A stretch of 64,000 bases of DNA, from NCBI RefSeq assembly GCF_020510565.1, contig NZ_CP075189.1:1534501-1598500 (forward strand), in the 5' to 3' direction. The translations under genes were made by a program, and so were the position numbers. Under the pieces are notes generated by a model. The model searched no databases. It had not been told where the DNA came from and saw only the letters and a list, made by a program, of their open reading frames with translations. Source of the DNA: Ferribacterium limneticum. GTDB taxonomy: Bacteria; Pseudomonadota; Gammaproteobacteria; Burkholderiales; Rhodocyclaceae. Shown here piece after piece: positions 47,774-56,034 of the stretch. Numbering within the stretch: the first letter of the stretch is position 1; every line of letters begins with the position of its first letter.

Positions 47774-48085
47774 TCAGGCGACGGAGATTTCATCCTGGCG
47801 TCGGTCACCGCTGTTGTCCGTCCAGGCCACCGATAATTTGTCGCCGGCCTTGATGCCGCGCGCCTTGAAGGTGAATAGCGGGTTCCTGGAAATCGACGTA
47901 TTGAGTTGTCCGTCGATAATCGGTTTTCCGTTCAGGCTGACCGTGAAGGTCTGGATAAAGTGCATCGGAAAGCTTTGCCCTTTGTCATCCTTGCGCTGCC
48001 CGGTTTCCATCGGGTGCTGCATGAGGACGCGAATGTCGGTGATTTCACCCTGGTTCTGGGCGCGAATCTTGATTTGATCTGCCAT
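47774..48085 (-). CDS. soxZ: SoxZ thiosulfate-carrier subunit
   Basis: The 103-residue protein pairs with SoxY as a periplasmic sulfur carrier. IKIRAQNQGEITDIRVLMQHPMETGQR and FTVSLNGKPIIDGQLNTSISRNP are the SoxZ signatures. No signal peptide is visible, as usual, since SoxZ is exported in complex with SoxY. It starts two bases from the soxY stop. No soxA, soxX, soxB or soxCD lies near, so the pair is separated from any complete Sox operon that may exist elsewhere. Confidence 0.94.
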   Translation of the reverse strand: MADQIKIRAQNQGEITDIRVLMQHPMETGQRKDDKGQSFPMHFIQTFTVSLNGKPIIDGQLNTSISRNPLFTFKARGIKAGDKLSVAWTDNSGDRRQDEISVA

Positions 48086-48087
48086 GT

Positions 48088-48561
48088 TCAGCCTCCGCAC
48101 CCGCCTAGCGTTACCTTGATCTCGCGAAAGGCAACGTAGGACTTCCCGTCGGCGGTCTTGGCCACGGCCCGGACGCGCGTGGTTTCCGCCATTTTGAGTT
48201 GGGCTCTGACGTAAGGCAGGACAGGGCCGGAGAATTCGATGGCCGAGCACAGCGGCATCGGGTTCTTGTCGGCGAAGATGGCCAGGCTGCGGGTGTTGGC
48301 GATATTGCAGGTGATCTCGACTTCGACCTTGGCACCGTTTTCGGCTATTTCGGGGGCATTGATCACGATGTCGCGCGATTCGGGAGCATTGGCGCTGCCG
48401 TAAGCCTTCATCGCATCATTCACGGTTCGTGCCGTGAAGGCGTTCTTGTTCCATTCGGCGGCCAGGACCCGGGTGGGCATGAGCAGCCCGCTACCGATTA
48501 GTGGTGATAACAGGGCGGCCGAGGCGCTGCCTTTGAGGAATTTTCTGCGTAGTTCTGACAT
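48088..48561 (-). CDS. soxY: SoxY sulfur-binding subunit
   Basis: The 157-residue protein ends in KVTLGGCGG; Cys155 of the GGCGG arm carries the covalently bound sulfur intermediate. The N terminus ELRRKFLKGSASAALLSPL is a twin-arginine signal, so SoxYZ is exported folded. The middle (DIVINAPEIAENGAKVEVEI) fits the family. The ATG at 48561 begins the signal. It is cotranscribed by position with moaC upstream (17 bases) and soxZ downstream, an unusual linkage. Confidence 0.95.
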   Translation of the reverse strand: MSELRRKFLKGSASAALLSPLIGSGLLMPTRVLAAEWNKNAFTARTVNDAMKAYGSANAPESRDIVINAPEIAENGAKVEVEITCNIANTRSLAIFADKNPMPLCSAIEFSGPVLPYVRAQLKMAETTRVRAVAKTADGKSYVAFREIKVTLGGCGG

Positions 48562-48578
48562 GTTCTGTTGTGGATGCG

Positions 48579-49061
48579 TTATTCGGCGACCCAGTGGCCG
48601 GATTTGCCGCCGGATTTCTCCAGCAGACGGATATTTTCGATGCGCATGCCACGGTCGACGGCCTTGCACATGTCGTAAATGGTCAGCAGGCCAACCGAGG
48701 TTGCGGTCAGTGCTTCCATTTCGACACCGGTTCGGCCGAAACATTCAGCGACGACTTCACAATGAACCGCGTTTTGGGTTTCGTCGATGGAAAAGTCGGC
48801 GGTGACGCGGGTCAGGGCAATCGGATGGCACAGGGGAATGAGGTCACCAGTGCGCTTTGAGGCCTGAATCGCGGCAATGCGCGCGATGCCCAGGACGTCG
48901 CCTTTCTTGGCGGAACCGGCGCGAATCAGCGCCAGGGTTTCGGGCTTCATGAAAATGCTGCCGGCAGCGCGGGCGACACGGGCTGTTTCAGCCTTGGCGC
49001 CAACGTCGACCATGTGGGCCTGGCCGGCGTTGTCGAAATGAGTCAGGGTCTGGTGGGTCAC
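48579..49061 (-). CDS. moaC: Cyclic pyranopterin monophosphate synthase
   Basis: The 160-residue enzyme makes cyclic pyranopterin monophosphate, the first stable intermediate of molybdenum cofactor. [14 protein letters not shown] and [32 protein letters not shown] are the family core, including the conserved HP and MEAL segments. It is the first gene of moaC-soxY-soxZ. Other moa genes are not in the window. Confidence 0.96.
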   Translation of the reverse strand: MTHQTLTHFDNAGQAHMVDVGAKAETARVARAAGSIFMKPETLALIRAGSAKKGDVLGIARIAAIQASKRTGDLIPLCHPIALTRVTADFSIDETQNAVHCEVVAECFGRTGVEMEALTATSVGLLTIYDMCKAVDRGMRIENIRLLEKSGGKSGHWVAE

Positions 49062-49124
49062 GGGATTTACGATTGGTTACGATGCGCCGGAAGGGCGGTT
49101 TCGAGGCTGCGGTATCATAGCACC

Positions 49125-50573
49125 ATGCACCTGAGCCAACGCTTGATCGCCGCCTTTCTCGCCTGTACGCTGGCTTTGCCGCCCGTAGCGGCGGACGAAC
49201 TGCCGGAGTTGGGTGATGCCGCGAGCAACGACTTGTCGCTGAGTACCGAGAAGAAAATCGGCCAGCAGATCATGCATGAAATCCGCTGGCGTGAGCCGTC
49301 GTATCTCGATGATGCCGATGTCGAGGCCTATCTGAATCAACTCGGCGGCCAACTGGCGGCGGTCAGCAACGATCCCGGTTTCGGTTTTTACTTTTTCCCG
49401 ATCAACGATCCGAATATCAACGCCTTTGCCATGCCTGGCGGTTACATCGGGGTGCATACCGGCCTCATCGTGTCCGCCCAGACGGAATCGGAACTGGCCG
49501 GGGTGCTCGGGCACGAAATTTCGCATGTGACGCAGCGCCATATCGCGCGTCAGGTGTTCCAGTCGAAGCAGATCGGCATGGCGTCGATGGTGGCGATGGC
49601 GCTGGCTCTGCTCGCGGCCCGCTCTAGCGGGCAGATGGCCGGGGCGGCGATTGCCACGACGCAGGCCGGGGCGATTTCGGCCCAGCTGGCTTTTTCGCGG
49701 GATTTCGAGCGCGAGGCTGACCGGCAGGGTTTCGATATCCTGCGCAAGGCGGGCTTTGACGTGCGCGGCATGGGTGTGTTTTTCGAGCGCCTGCAAAAAT
49801 CGGTTCGCCTCTACGAGAACAACGCGACGGCTTATCTGCGTACCCACCCGCTGAGCGGCGAGCGCCTGACCGACATGCAGAACCGCGAGCAGGCGGTGCC
49901 CTATCGCCAGGTGGCGGATAGTGTCGATTTCCAGCTGGTGCGCGCCAAGGTGCGGGCCATGCAGGGGCGGCCGGTCGATGCGGTGAAGGATATGGCTGGC
50001 TTGCTGCGCGAACGGAAGTTTGCTTCCGAAACGGCCATTCGCTACGGCCTGGCCTTCGCGCTCTATCGAAATCGCGATTGGCCTGGGGCTGAGCGGGAGA
50101 TTGAAAGCATTCGTGGCCTGAAGGTTTCCGCCCCGATGCTGGAGCATTTGCGGGCGGATATCCGGATGGCCCAAGGCGACGTAGTTGGGGGACTGTCGAT
50201 TTATCGCGATGCGATGGTGCGTTTTCCGCTCAATCAGGGGCTGCTTTACGGTTATGGCGCGGCCTTGCTCAGCGTACGGCGTTACGATGAGGCGCTGCGT
50301 TTCATTGAGGCTCGCCTGGGCAACACGCCGGACGATGTCCGCTTGCACAAGATGCGGGCCGAAAGTTACGCCGGGCTGGGCAAGCAGGCGATGCAGCATC
50401 GGGCGCTGGCCGAGGCTTTCGCCTTGCAGGGCCAGACGGCGGGGGCGGTTGAGCAATTGCAGCAGGCGCAGAAGGCCGGCGACGGCAATTTCTTCGAGAT
50501 GTCGTCCATCGATGCGCGCTTGCGCGAGTTGAAGCAGCGGCTGATCGATGAACTCAAGGAAAAGCGGAATTAA
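49125..50573 (+). CDS. bepA: BepA/YfgC-like periplasmic M48 metallopeptidase with TPR repeats
   Basis: The 482-residue protein starts with a signal peptide (about 1-23, LIAAFLACTLALPPVAA). It has the zinc motif HEISH (130-134) with FEREADRQGFDIL supplying the third ligand, then TPR-like helices from about 280 to the end. BepA assists LptD assembly and degrades misfolded outer-membrane proteins in E. coli. The ATG at 49125 begins the signal peptide; the frame is open further upstream. tusA follows after 36 bases. Confidence 0.92.
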   Translation: MHLSQRLIAAFLACTLALPPVAADELPELGDAASNDLSLSTEKKIGQQIMHEIRWREPSYLDDADVEAYLNQLGGQLAAVSNDPGFGFYFFPINDPNINAFAMPGGYIGVHTGLIVSAQTESELAGVLGHEISHVTQRHIARQVFQSKQIGMASMVAMALALLAARSSGQMAGAAIATTQAGAISAQLAFSRDFEREADRQGFDILRKAGFDVRGMGVFFERLQKSVRLYENNATAYLRTHPLSGERLTDMQNREQAVPYRQVADSVDFQLVRAKVRAMQGRPVDAVKDMAGLLRERKFASETAIRYGLAFALYRNRDWPGAEREIESIRGLKVSAPMLEHLRADIRMAQGDVVGGLSIYRDAMVRFPLNQGLLYGYGAALLSVRRYDEALRFIEARLGNTPDDVRLHKMRAESYAGLGKQAMQHRALAEAFALQGQTAGAVEQLQQAQKAGDGNFFEMSSIDARLRELKQRLIDELKEKRN

Positions 50574-50609
50574 TCGAGGTAAAATCGTGCCTCTAATCCA
50601 TTTGGCCGA

Positions 50610-50843
50610 ATGAACATGGAATTTAATCGCGATCTCGACGTTAAGGGGCTCAACTGCCCGTTGCCCATCCTGCGTACCAAGAAGACGCTTGCCGAGATGG
50701 AGTCAGGCCAGATCCTGCGCGTGCTGGCGACCGATCCAGGTTCCCTCAAGGATTTTCCGGCTTTTGCCAAGCAAACCGGTAACGAACTGGTTGAGCAAAA
50801 AGAAGAAAATCGCGTTTTCGAGTTTTACCTGAAGCGCAAATAA
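50610..50843 (+). CDS. tusA: TusA-family sulfur carrier
   Basis: The 77-residue protein contains the TusA core LDVKGLNCPLPILRTKKTLAEM, with the active cysteine in the CPxP motif, and ends in VFEFYLKRK. TusA carries persulfide sulfur for tRNA thiolation, molybdenum cofactor and sulfur oxidation. ATG 50610 and ATG 50616 are both possible. Its stop overlaps the open frame of the next gene, so pabBC is probably translated by coupling to it. Confidence 0.92.
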   Translation: MNMEFNRDLDVKGLNCPLPILRTKKTLAEMESGQILRVLATDPGSLKDFPAFAKQTGNELVEQKEENRVFEFYLKRK

Positions 50844-50965
50844 GCCCTGAATTCACCGCATTTTTCGAAGACAGGCGGGCGCCGGCTGGCGACCCCGCCG
50901 CTTGGCGTTTCGATGGCCTGATCGATTGCCTTGAGGTCTGCGACGCAGCCTCGCTGGAAACCGTC

Positions 50966-52597
50966 TTGCAGACGCTACAGGATGATCAGCAGTGGGCGGT
51001 GGTTGGGCTCGACTATGAACTAGGCTATCTGCTGGAACCCAAGTCGGCGCCTGTTGGCTGGCAGCCGGATGGGCGAGCGCTGGCCCGCTTCTGGCGCTTT
51101 TCAGAGCGGATTTCGCTGGCCGCGCAAGATGCCGATGCCTGGTTGCTGCTGCGCGGCGACGGCGTGGCCGGCATTGGCGGCTTGCAGCCGGCGATTGATG
51201 AAGAAAGCTACGTTGCCACGGTCAACCGGATAAAACGGCTGATTTTTGAAGGTGACTGTTATCAGGTCAATTTCACCTTCCCGCTCGATTTTGAATGGTT
51301 CGGTTCGCCACTGGCGCTCTATGCCCGACTGCGCGAACAGCAACCGGTTCGCTATGGCGGCTTCATCGGCGATGCCCGGCACGGCTGGCTTTCACTGTCG
51401 CCCGAGCTGTTTCTCGAGCGCCGCGGCGACCGGTTGCTGACCAAACCGATGAAAGGCACGGCGCCGCGTAGCGCACCGCCTGAGCAACTGCGCAATTCCG
51501 AAAAAGACCGGGCGGAAAACCTGATGATCGTCGACCTGTTGCGCAACGATCTTGGTCGGGTGGCCGAAAAGGGCAGCATCGTTGTCGACCGGCTGTTCGA
51601 TATCGAGGAATACCCGACGCTCTGGCAAATGGTCTCGGAGGTTTCGGCCAATGTTGGCGGGCGGAGTTTCGGCGACATCCTCCGCGCCCTGTTTCCCTGC
51701 GGTTCGATCACCGGGGCGCCGAAGATTCGCGCCATGCAGATCGCGGCCGAACTGGAAAACGCCGAGCGTGGCATTTATACGGGCGCGCTCGGCTGGTTGG
51801 CGCCGGATGGCGATTTTCGGCTTAACGTGGCGATCCGTACGCTGGCGTTGGGGGCGGACGGCCGTGGCAAGCTCGGTCTGGGCAGCGGCATCGTTGCCGA
51901 TTCGGAGCCGGAGGCCGAATGGCAGGAGTGCCAGCTTAAGTCCAGATTCCTGCGTGACTGCGATCCGGGCCTGAAATTGATCGAAACCCTGCGCCGGGAT
52001 GACGGCGTCTATCCGATGTGGGCCGGGCATCTGGCCCGTTTGAAACGTTCGGCAGCGTATTTCGGCTTCCCTCTCGACGAGCAATTGATGTTCAGGGAGC
52101 TTGGGCGGCAGCCGACCAAGGGGACTTGGCGTGTTCGCCTGACGTTGGACAAGGCTGGCGCCATCGATGTACAGGCGGTGGCCTTCGATGGCGCGGCGCC
52201 CGCTATGCATCTCGCTGCCTTGGCTGAACAGGCAATCGATTCGCGCGATGTCCTGCGTCGCCACAAGACAACGGTTCGGCCGCTCTATGATGCAGCGCTG
52301 TGCAGCCTGCCGGCTGATTCTCCGGTTTTCGATCTGGTGTTTCTGAACGAGCGCGGCGAGGTCGCAGAGGGCGCGCGCACCAATATCTTTGTCGAGCGCG
52401 AGGGTGTGTTGCTGACGCCGCCATTGGCGAGCGGTGCCTTGCCTGGCGTATTGCGCGCCAGTCTGCTGGCTGCCGGGCGAGCACGGGAAGCCGTTTTGTG
52501 GCCTGAAGATCTGGCCGATGGTTTCTGGCTGGGGAATGCCCTCAGGGGGCTGGTTCAGGTATCGCTACGGTCAACCGGGAAAAACGGCCAAATTTGA
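50966..52597 (+). CDS. pabB: Aminodeoxychorismate synthase component I fused to aminodeoxychorismate lyase
   Basis: This fused enzyme has a PabB domain (to about 330, with GDCYQVNFTFPLDFEW, IVDLLRNDLGRVA and GSITGAPKIRAMQ) that makes aminodeoxychorismate. A PabC-type PLP lyase domain (about 345-543, with the lysine in RRHKTTVRPLYD and EVAEGARTNIFVE) releases 4-aminobenzoate for folate. The TTG at 50966 is the only ordinary start, but family-like sequence (about 41 codons, from 50843) continues upstream in the same frame without ATG, GTG or TTG. Residues 83-95 and the stop codon are both repeat-encoded. Confidence 0.9.
   Translation: MQTLQDDQQWAVVGLDYELGYLLEPKSAPVGWQPDGRALARFWRFSERISLAAQDADAWLLLRGDGVAGIGGLQPAIDEESYVATVNRIKRLIFEGDCYQVNFTFPLDFEWFGSPLALYARLREQQPVRYGGFIGDARHGWLSLSPELFLERRGDRLLTKPMKGTAPRSAPPEQLRNSEKDRAENLMIVDLLRNDLGRVAEKGSIVVDRLFDIEEYPTLWQMVSEVSANVGGRSFGDILRALFPCGSITGAPKIRAMQIAAELENAERGIYTGALGWLAPDGDFRLNVAIRTLALGADGRGKLGLGSGIVADSEPEAEWQECQLKSRFLRDCDPGLKLIETLRRDDGVYPMWAGHLARLKRSAAYFGFPLDEQLMFRELGRQPTKGTWRVRLTLDKAGAIDVQAVAFDGAAPAMHLAALAEQAIDSRDVLRRHKTTVRPLYDAALCSLPADSPVFDLVFLNERGEVAEGARTNIFVEREGVLLTPPLASGALPGVLRASLLAAGRAREAVLWPEDLADGFWLGNALRGLVQVSLRSTGKNGQI
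51212..51250 (+). repeat. Dispersed 40-bp repeat, copy 9, inside the conserved core of pabB
   Basis: It reads GTTGCCACGGTCAACCGGAT, then AAAACGGCTGATTTTTGAA. It encodes VATVNRIKRLIFE just before GDCYQVN. The first 20 bases match the consensus at all but one or two positions, although they encode a region that is conserved in PabB. Confidence 0.65.
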
Positions 52598-52600
52598 AAT
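52563..52600 (+). repeat. Dispersed 40-bp repeat, copy 10 (left arm of a palindromic pair)
   Basis: It reads CGCTACGGTCAACCGGGAAA, then AACGGCCAAATTTGAAAT. The pabBC stop codon TGA (52595-52597) lies inside it, so the enzyme's last ten residues are repeat-encoded. Confidence 0.88.
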
Positions 52601-52632
52601 TTGGGCCAATTTTCCGGTTGACCGTGGGAATG
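52597..52632 (-). repeat. Dispersed 40-bp repeat, copy 11 (right arm of a palindromic pair)
   Basis: The + strand reads AAATTTGGGCCAATTTTCC, then GGTTGACCGTGGGAATGC. It faces copy 10. The arms ACGGTCAACCGG (52567-52578) and CCGGTTGACCGT (52614-52625) are perfect complements, so the pair could form a 70-base hairpin between two convergent genes. Confidence 0.88.
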
Positions 52633-52646
52633 CTTGACGGCGGCTA

Positions 52647-53126
52647 TCAGCCGCGCAAGCGGCGCAGATAAAGGCCGAGCATCGAGAACAATGCTGCCGC
52701 GATGCCGTAATAAAAGGCTTTGGGGACATCAACGTCCTGATAATCGAGCAGGATCGGCACTTCATTTTCGACCGTGTAGCGGATCGTCGTCTGGAAATGC
52801 CAGGACGAAGCCTTGACCTCGAAAACGCCGTTTTCGATCTTCCACTTGAGCCAGTTGTTTTCTTCCTGGATGTCGCCGGCCGGCGCGGTCGGCGTCAGCG
52901 TGGTGTACAGGCCCTTGGCCTTGGCGTCAGCCAGATCCTTGTAGGCCAAGCCGCAGGGTTCGGTGTTGGCGCAGATGGCGACGAGGCGGAATTCAGGCTT
53001 CCAGACATCGGTCTTGTCCTTCGGCCACGAGATCATGAAGGCGACGCTCCAGGCGCCAACCAGCGCCGAGAAGATCATCAGGGCGATGAAGATCTGCGAG
53101 AGGAGGCCGCGTTTGTCTTGAGACAT
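52647..53126 (-). CDS. Hypothetical two-helix membrane protein
   Basis: The 159-residue protein has a membrane helix near the N terminus (about 10-33, IFIALMIFSALVGAWSVAFMI) and another at the C terminus (about 136-155). Between them is a roughly 100-residue segment with two cysteines (CANTEPC). It lies 11 bases downstream of valS on the same strand and is probably cotranscribed. I do not recognise the family. The C-terminal basic YLRRLRG suggests that both ends are cytosolic, with the middle in the periplasm. Confidence 0.75.
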   Translation of the reverse strand: MSQDKRGLLSQIFIALMIFSALVGAWSVAFMISWPKDKTDVWKPEFRLVAICANTEPCGLAYKDLADAKAKGLYTTLTPTAPAGDIQEENNWLKWKIENGVFEVKASSWHFQTTIRYTVENEVPILLDYQDVDVPKAFYYGIAAALFSMLGLYLRRLRG

Positions 53127-53137
53127 TTGAATCCTTT

Positions 53138-55972
53138 TTAGTTACCCAACTTGGCCAGTTGGGGCTTGAGTTGTTCCAGCGTCGCCGTGAAATCGGCAAC
53201 TCGCTGCTTTTCCTGGTCGATCACCGCCGCCGGGGCGCGGGCGACGAAGCCTTCGTTGGCGAGCTTGCCCTGGGCAATCGAAATCTGCTTTTCGAGCTTC
53301 TCGATTTCCTTTGCGAGGCGCACGCGTTCGGCGGCAACGTCGATTTCCACCTTGAGCATCAAACGGGTTTCGCCGACCACGGCAACCGGTGCCATGGCAT
53401 CGGCCGGCATGTCGGAAACGATTTGTACCTCGGAGAGCTTACCCAGAGCTTGCAGGATCGCTGCGAACTCGGAAATCTCGGCGCCGCCACCGGCGACCAG
53501 CAAAGGCATTCGGAGTGCCGGCGAGACATTCATCTCACCGCGCAGGTTGCGGGTCGCGTAGGCCAGGGCCTTGAGGCGCTCGACCTTGGCTTCCGAAGCC
53601 GGGTCGAGCTTGTATTCCTCGGCGCGCGGGTAGGCGGCGAGCATGATCGACTCGTGCGTTTTGCGCCCGGCGATCGGCGCGACGGTCTGCCACAGCTCTT
53701 CGGTGATGAACGGAATGAGCGGATGGGCCAGGCGCAGCACGGCTTCCAGTGTGCGGACCAGCGTCCGGCGGGCGCCACGCTGCTGGGCATCGTTGCCGGT
53801 CTGGATCTCGACCTTGGCGATTTCCAGATACCAGTCGCAGAACTCGTCCCAGATGAATTTGTAGATGGCCTGGGCGACCAGGTCGAAACGGTAGTCGGTG
53901 AAGTGCTGCTCGACTTCCTTCTCGACGCGCTGCAACTGGCTGACGATCCAGCGGTCGGCGAAGCTGAATTCAAGCGGGGCGGAACCGCCGCAGGCCGGGC
54001 CGTTTTGCTGGTGTTCAAGGGCCAGGTCATGGCCTTCAACGTTCATCAGTACGAAGCGCGTCGCGTTCCACAGCTTGTTGCAGAAGTTGCGGTAGCCATC
54101 GCAGCGGTTGAGGTCGAACTTGATGTCGCGGCCGGGCGAAGCGAGCGAAGCGAAAGTGAAGCGCAGGGCGTCGGTGCCGAAGGAGGCGATGCCTTCCGGG
54201 AATTCCTTCTTCGTCTTCTTGGCGATGCTCTCGGCCTGCTTGGGGTTCATCAGGCCGGTTGTGCGCTTCTCGATCAGCGCCTCAAGGCCGATGCCGTCGA
54301 TCAGGTCGATCGGGTCGAGCACGTTGCCCTTCGACTTCGACATCTTCTGGCCTTCGCCGTCACGGATCAGGCCGTGCACATAGACGTGCTTGAACGGGAT
54401 ATGGCCGGTGATCTGCTTGGTCATCATGACCATGCGGGCGACCCAGAAGAAAATGATGTCGAAGCCGGTGACCAGTACGGTCGACGGCAAATATTGCTGC
54501 AAAATCGGATTGGCGGCGTCGATGGCTTCGTCGCCCGTCCAGTCCAGCGTCGAGAATGGCCACAGGGCGGAGGAGAACCAGGTGTCGAGGACGTCCTCGT
54601 CGCGGCTCAGGGTGCCGGTGTAGCCCTGTTTGGCGGCTTCGGCCTTGGCTTCTGCCTCGCTGTGGGCGACGAAAATCTGGCCGTTGTCACCGTACCAGGC
54701 CGGAATCTGGTGGCCCCACCACAGTTGGCGGGAAATACACCAGTCCTGGATGTTATTGAGCCACTGGTTGTAGGTATTGACCCAGTTTTCCGGGTAGAAC
54801 TTGATTTCGCCGGAATGGACAACGTCGAGTGCCTTTTCGGTGATCGACTTGCCGTCATCGCCCGGCTTGGACATGGCGACGAACCACTGGTCGGTGAGCA
54901 TTGGCTCGATGACGACATTGGTCCGGTCGCCGCGCGGCACCTTGAGCTTGTGCTTGTCGGTCTTTTCGAGGATGCCGAGGGCTTCGAGATCGGCGACAAC
55001 GGCCTTGCGGGCGTCGAAGCGGTCGAGGCCACGGTATTTTTCCGGGGCGTTTTCGTTGATCTTGGCATCCAGGGTCAGGATCGAGATCATCGGCAGGCCG
55101 TGGCGCTGGCCAACCGCATAGTCGTTGAAGTCATGCGCCGGCGTGACCTTGACGCAGCCGGTGCCGAATTCGAGATCGACGTAGCTGTCGGCGATGATCG
55201 GGATTTCGCGGTCGGTCAGCGGTAATTTCACCATCTTGCCGATCATGTGTTTGTAGCGCTCATCTTCCGGATGAACCATGACGGCGGTGTCGCCGAGCAT
55301 GGTTTCCGGGCGCGTCGTGGCGACGACCAGGCTATCCGAGCCATCGGCCAGCGGATAGCGGATGTGCCACATGAAGCCGTCTTCTTCTTCCTGGACCACT
55401 TCGAGGTCGGAAACGGCGGTGTTGAGCTTCGGGTCCCAGTTCACCAGGCGCTTGCCGCGGTAGATCAGGCCTTCGTTGAACAGCCGGACGAAGGTTTCGG
55501 TGACGACCTTGTTGAGGCCGGCATCCATTGTGAAACGCTCGCGCTTCCAGTCCGGGCTGGTGCCCATGCGGCGCATCTGCTTGGTGATGGTGTTGCCGGA
55601 GTATTCCTTCCATTCCCAGACTTTTTCGAGGAACTTCTCGCGGCCGAGGTCGTGGCGCGAAATGCCATGGGCGTCCAGTTGGCGCTCGACGACGATCTGC
55701 GTCGCGATGCCGGCGTGGTCGGTGCCCGGTTGCCACAGAGTGTTGTGGCCGCGCATCCGGTAGTAGCGGGTCAGGGCGTCCATCAGCGTCTGGTTGAAGC
55801 CATGGCCCATGTGCAGCGTGCCGGTCACATTGGGCGGTGGCAGCAGGATGCAGAAGTTTTCGTCTGGTGCCTTGCTGCGGTCAACGCCGGCAGCGAAGTA
55901 ATTCTGGGCTTCCCACTCGGGGTACCAGCGGCGTTCGATATCGGCTGGTTCAAAGGCTTTGGCGAGTTCCAT
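53138..55972 (-). CDS. valS: Valyl-tRNA synthetase
   Basis: The 944-residue class I synthetase charges tRNA-Val. It has the HIGH-type HMGH (54-57, in [16 protein letters not shown]), a CP1 editing domain, KMSKSKGN (543-550), an anticodon-binding domain, and a C-terminal coiled coil typical of ValRS (about 875-944, ending [11 protein letters not shown]). Full length. It lies on the same strand as holC and pepA but is separated from them by a glycosyltransferase gene and a small unknown gene. Confidence 0.97.
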   Translation of the reverse strand: MELAKAFEPADIERRWYPEWEAQNYFAAGVDRSKAPDENFCILLPPPNVTGTLHMGHGFNQTLMDALTRYYRMRGHNTLWQPGTDHAGIATQIVVERQLDAHGISRHDLGREKFLEKVWEWKEYSGNTITKQMRRMGTSPDWKRERFTMDAGLNKVVTETFVRLFNEGLIYRGKRLVNWDPKLNTAVSDLEVVQEEEDGFMWHIRYPLADGSDSLVVATTRPETMLGDTAVMVHPEDERYKHMIGKMVKLPLTDREIPIIADSYVDLEFGTGCVKVTPAHDFNDYAVGQRHGLPMISILTLDAKINENAPEKYRGLDRFDARKAVVADLEALGILEKTDKHKLKVPRGDRTNVVIEPMLTDQWFVAMSKPGDDGKSITEKALDVVHSGEIKFYPENWVNTYNQWLNNIQDWCISRQLWWGHQIPAWYGDNGQIFVAHSEAEAKAEAAKQGYTGTLSRDEDVLDTWFSSALWPFSTLDWTGDEAIDAANPILQQYLPSTVLVTGFDIIFFWVARMVMMTKQITGHIPFKHVYVHGLIRDGEGQKMSKSKGNVLDPIDLIDGIGLEALIEKRTTGLMNPKQAESIAKKTKKEFPEGIASFGTDALRFTFASLASPGRDIKFDLNRCDGYRNFCNKLWNATRFVLMNVEGHDLALEHQQNGPACGGSAPLEFSFADRWIVSQLQRVEKEVEQHFTDYRFDLVAQAIYKFIWDEFCDWYLEIAKVEIQTGNDAQQRGARRTLVRTLEAVLRLAHPLIPFITEELWQTVAPIAGRKTHESIMLAAYPRAEEYKLDPASEAKVERLKALAYATRNLRGEMNVSPALRMPLLVAGGGAEISEFAAILQALGKLSEVQIVSDMPADAMAPVAVVGETRLMLKVEIDVAAERVRLAKEIEKLEKQISIAQGKLANEGFVARAPAAVIDQEKQRVADFTATLEQLKPQLAKLGN

Positions 55973-56034
55973 GGGCTTGTCGGAAAAGGGGAAAACCCAT
56001 GATTATACCCGCGATTGTTAGCCTGCCTTGCCTG

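Noticed and set aside
53159..55225. Open frame of 688 codons antisense to valS
   Set aside because: Composition is typical of a shadow frame, rich in G, D, H and V; valS on the other strand carries every synthetase motif.
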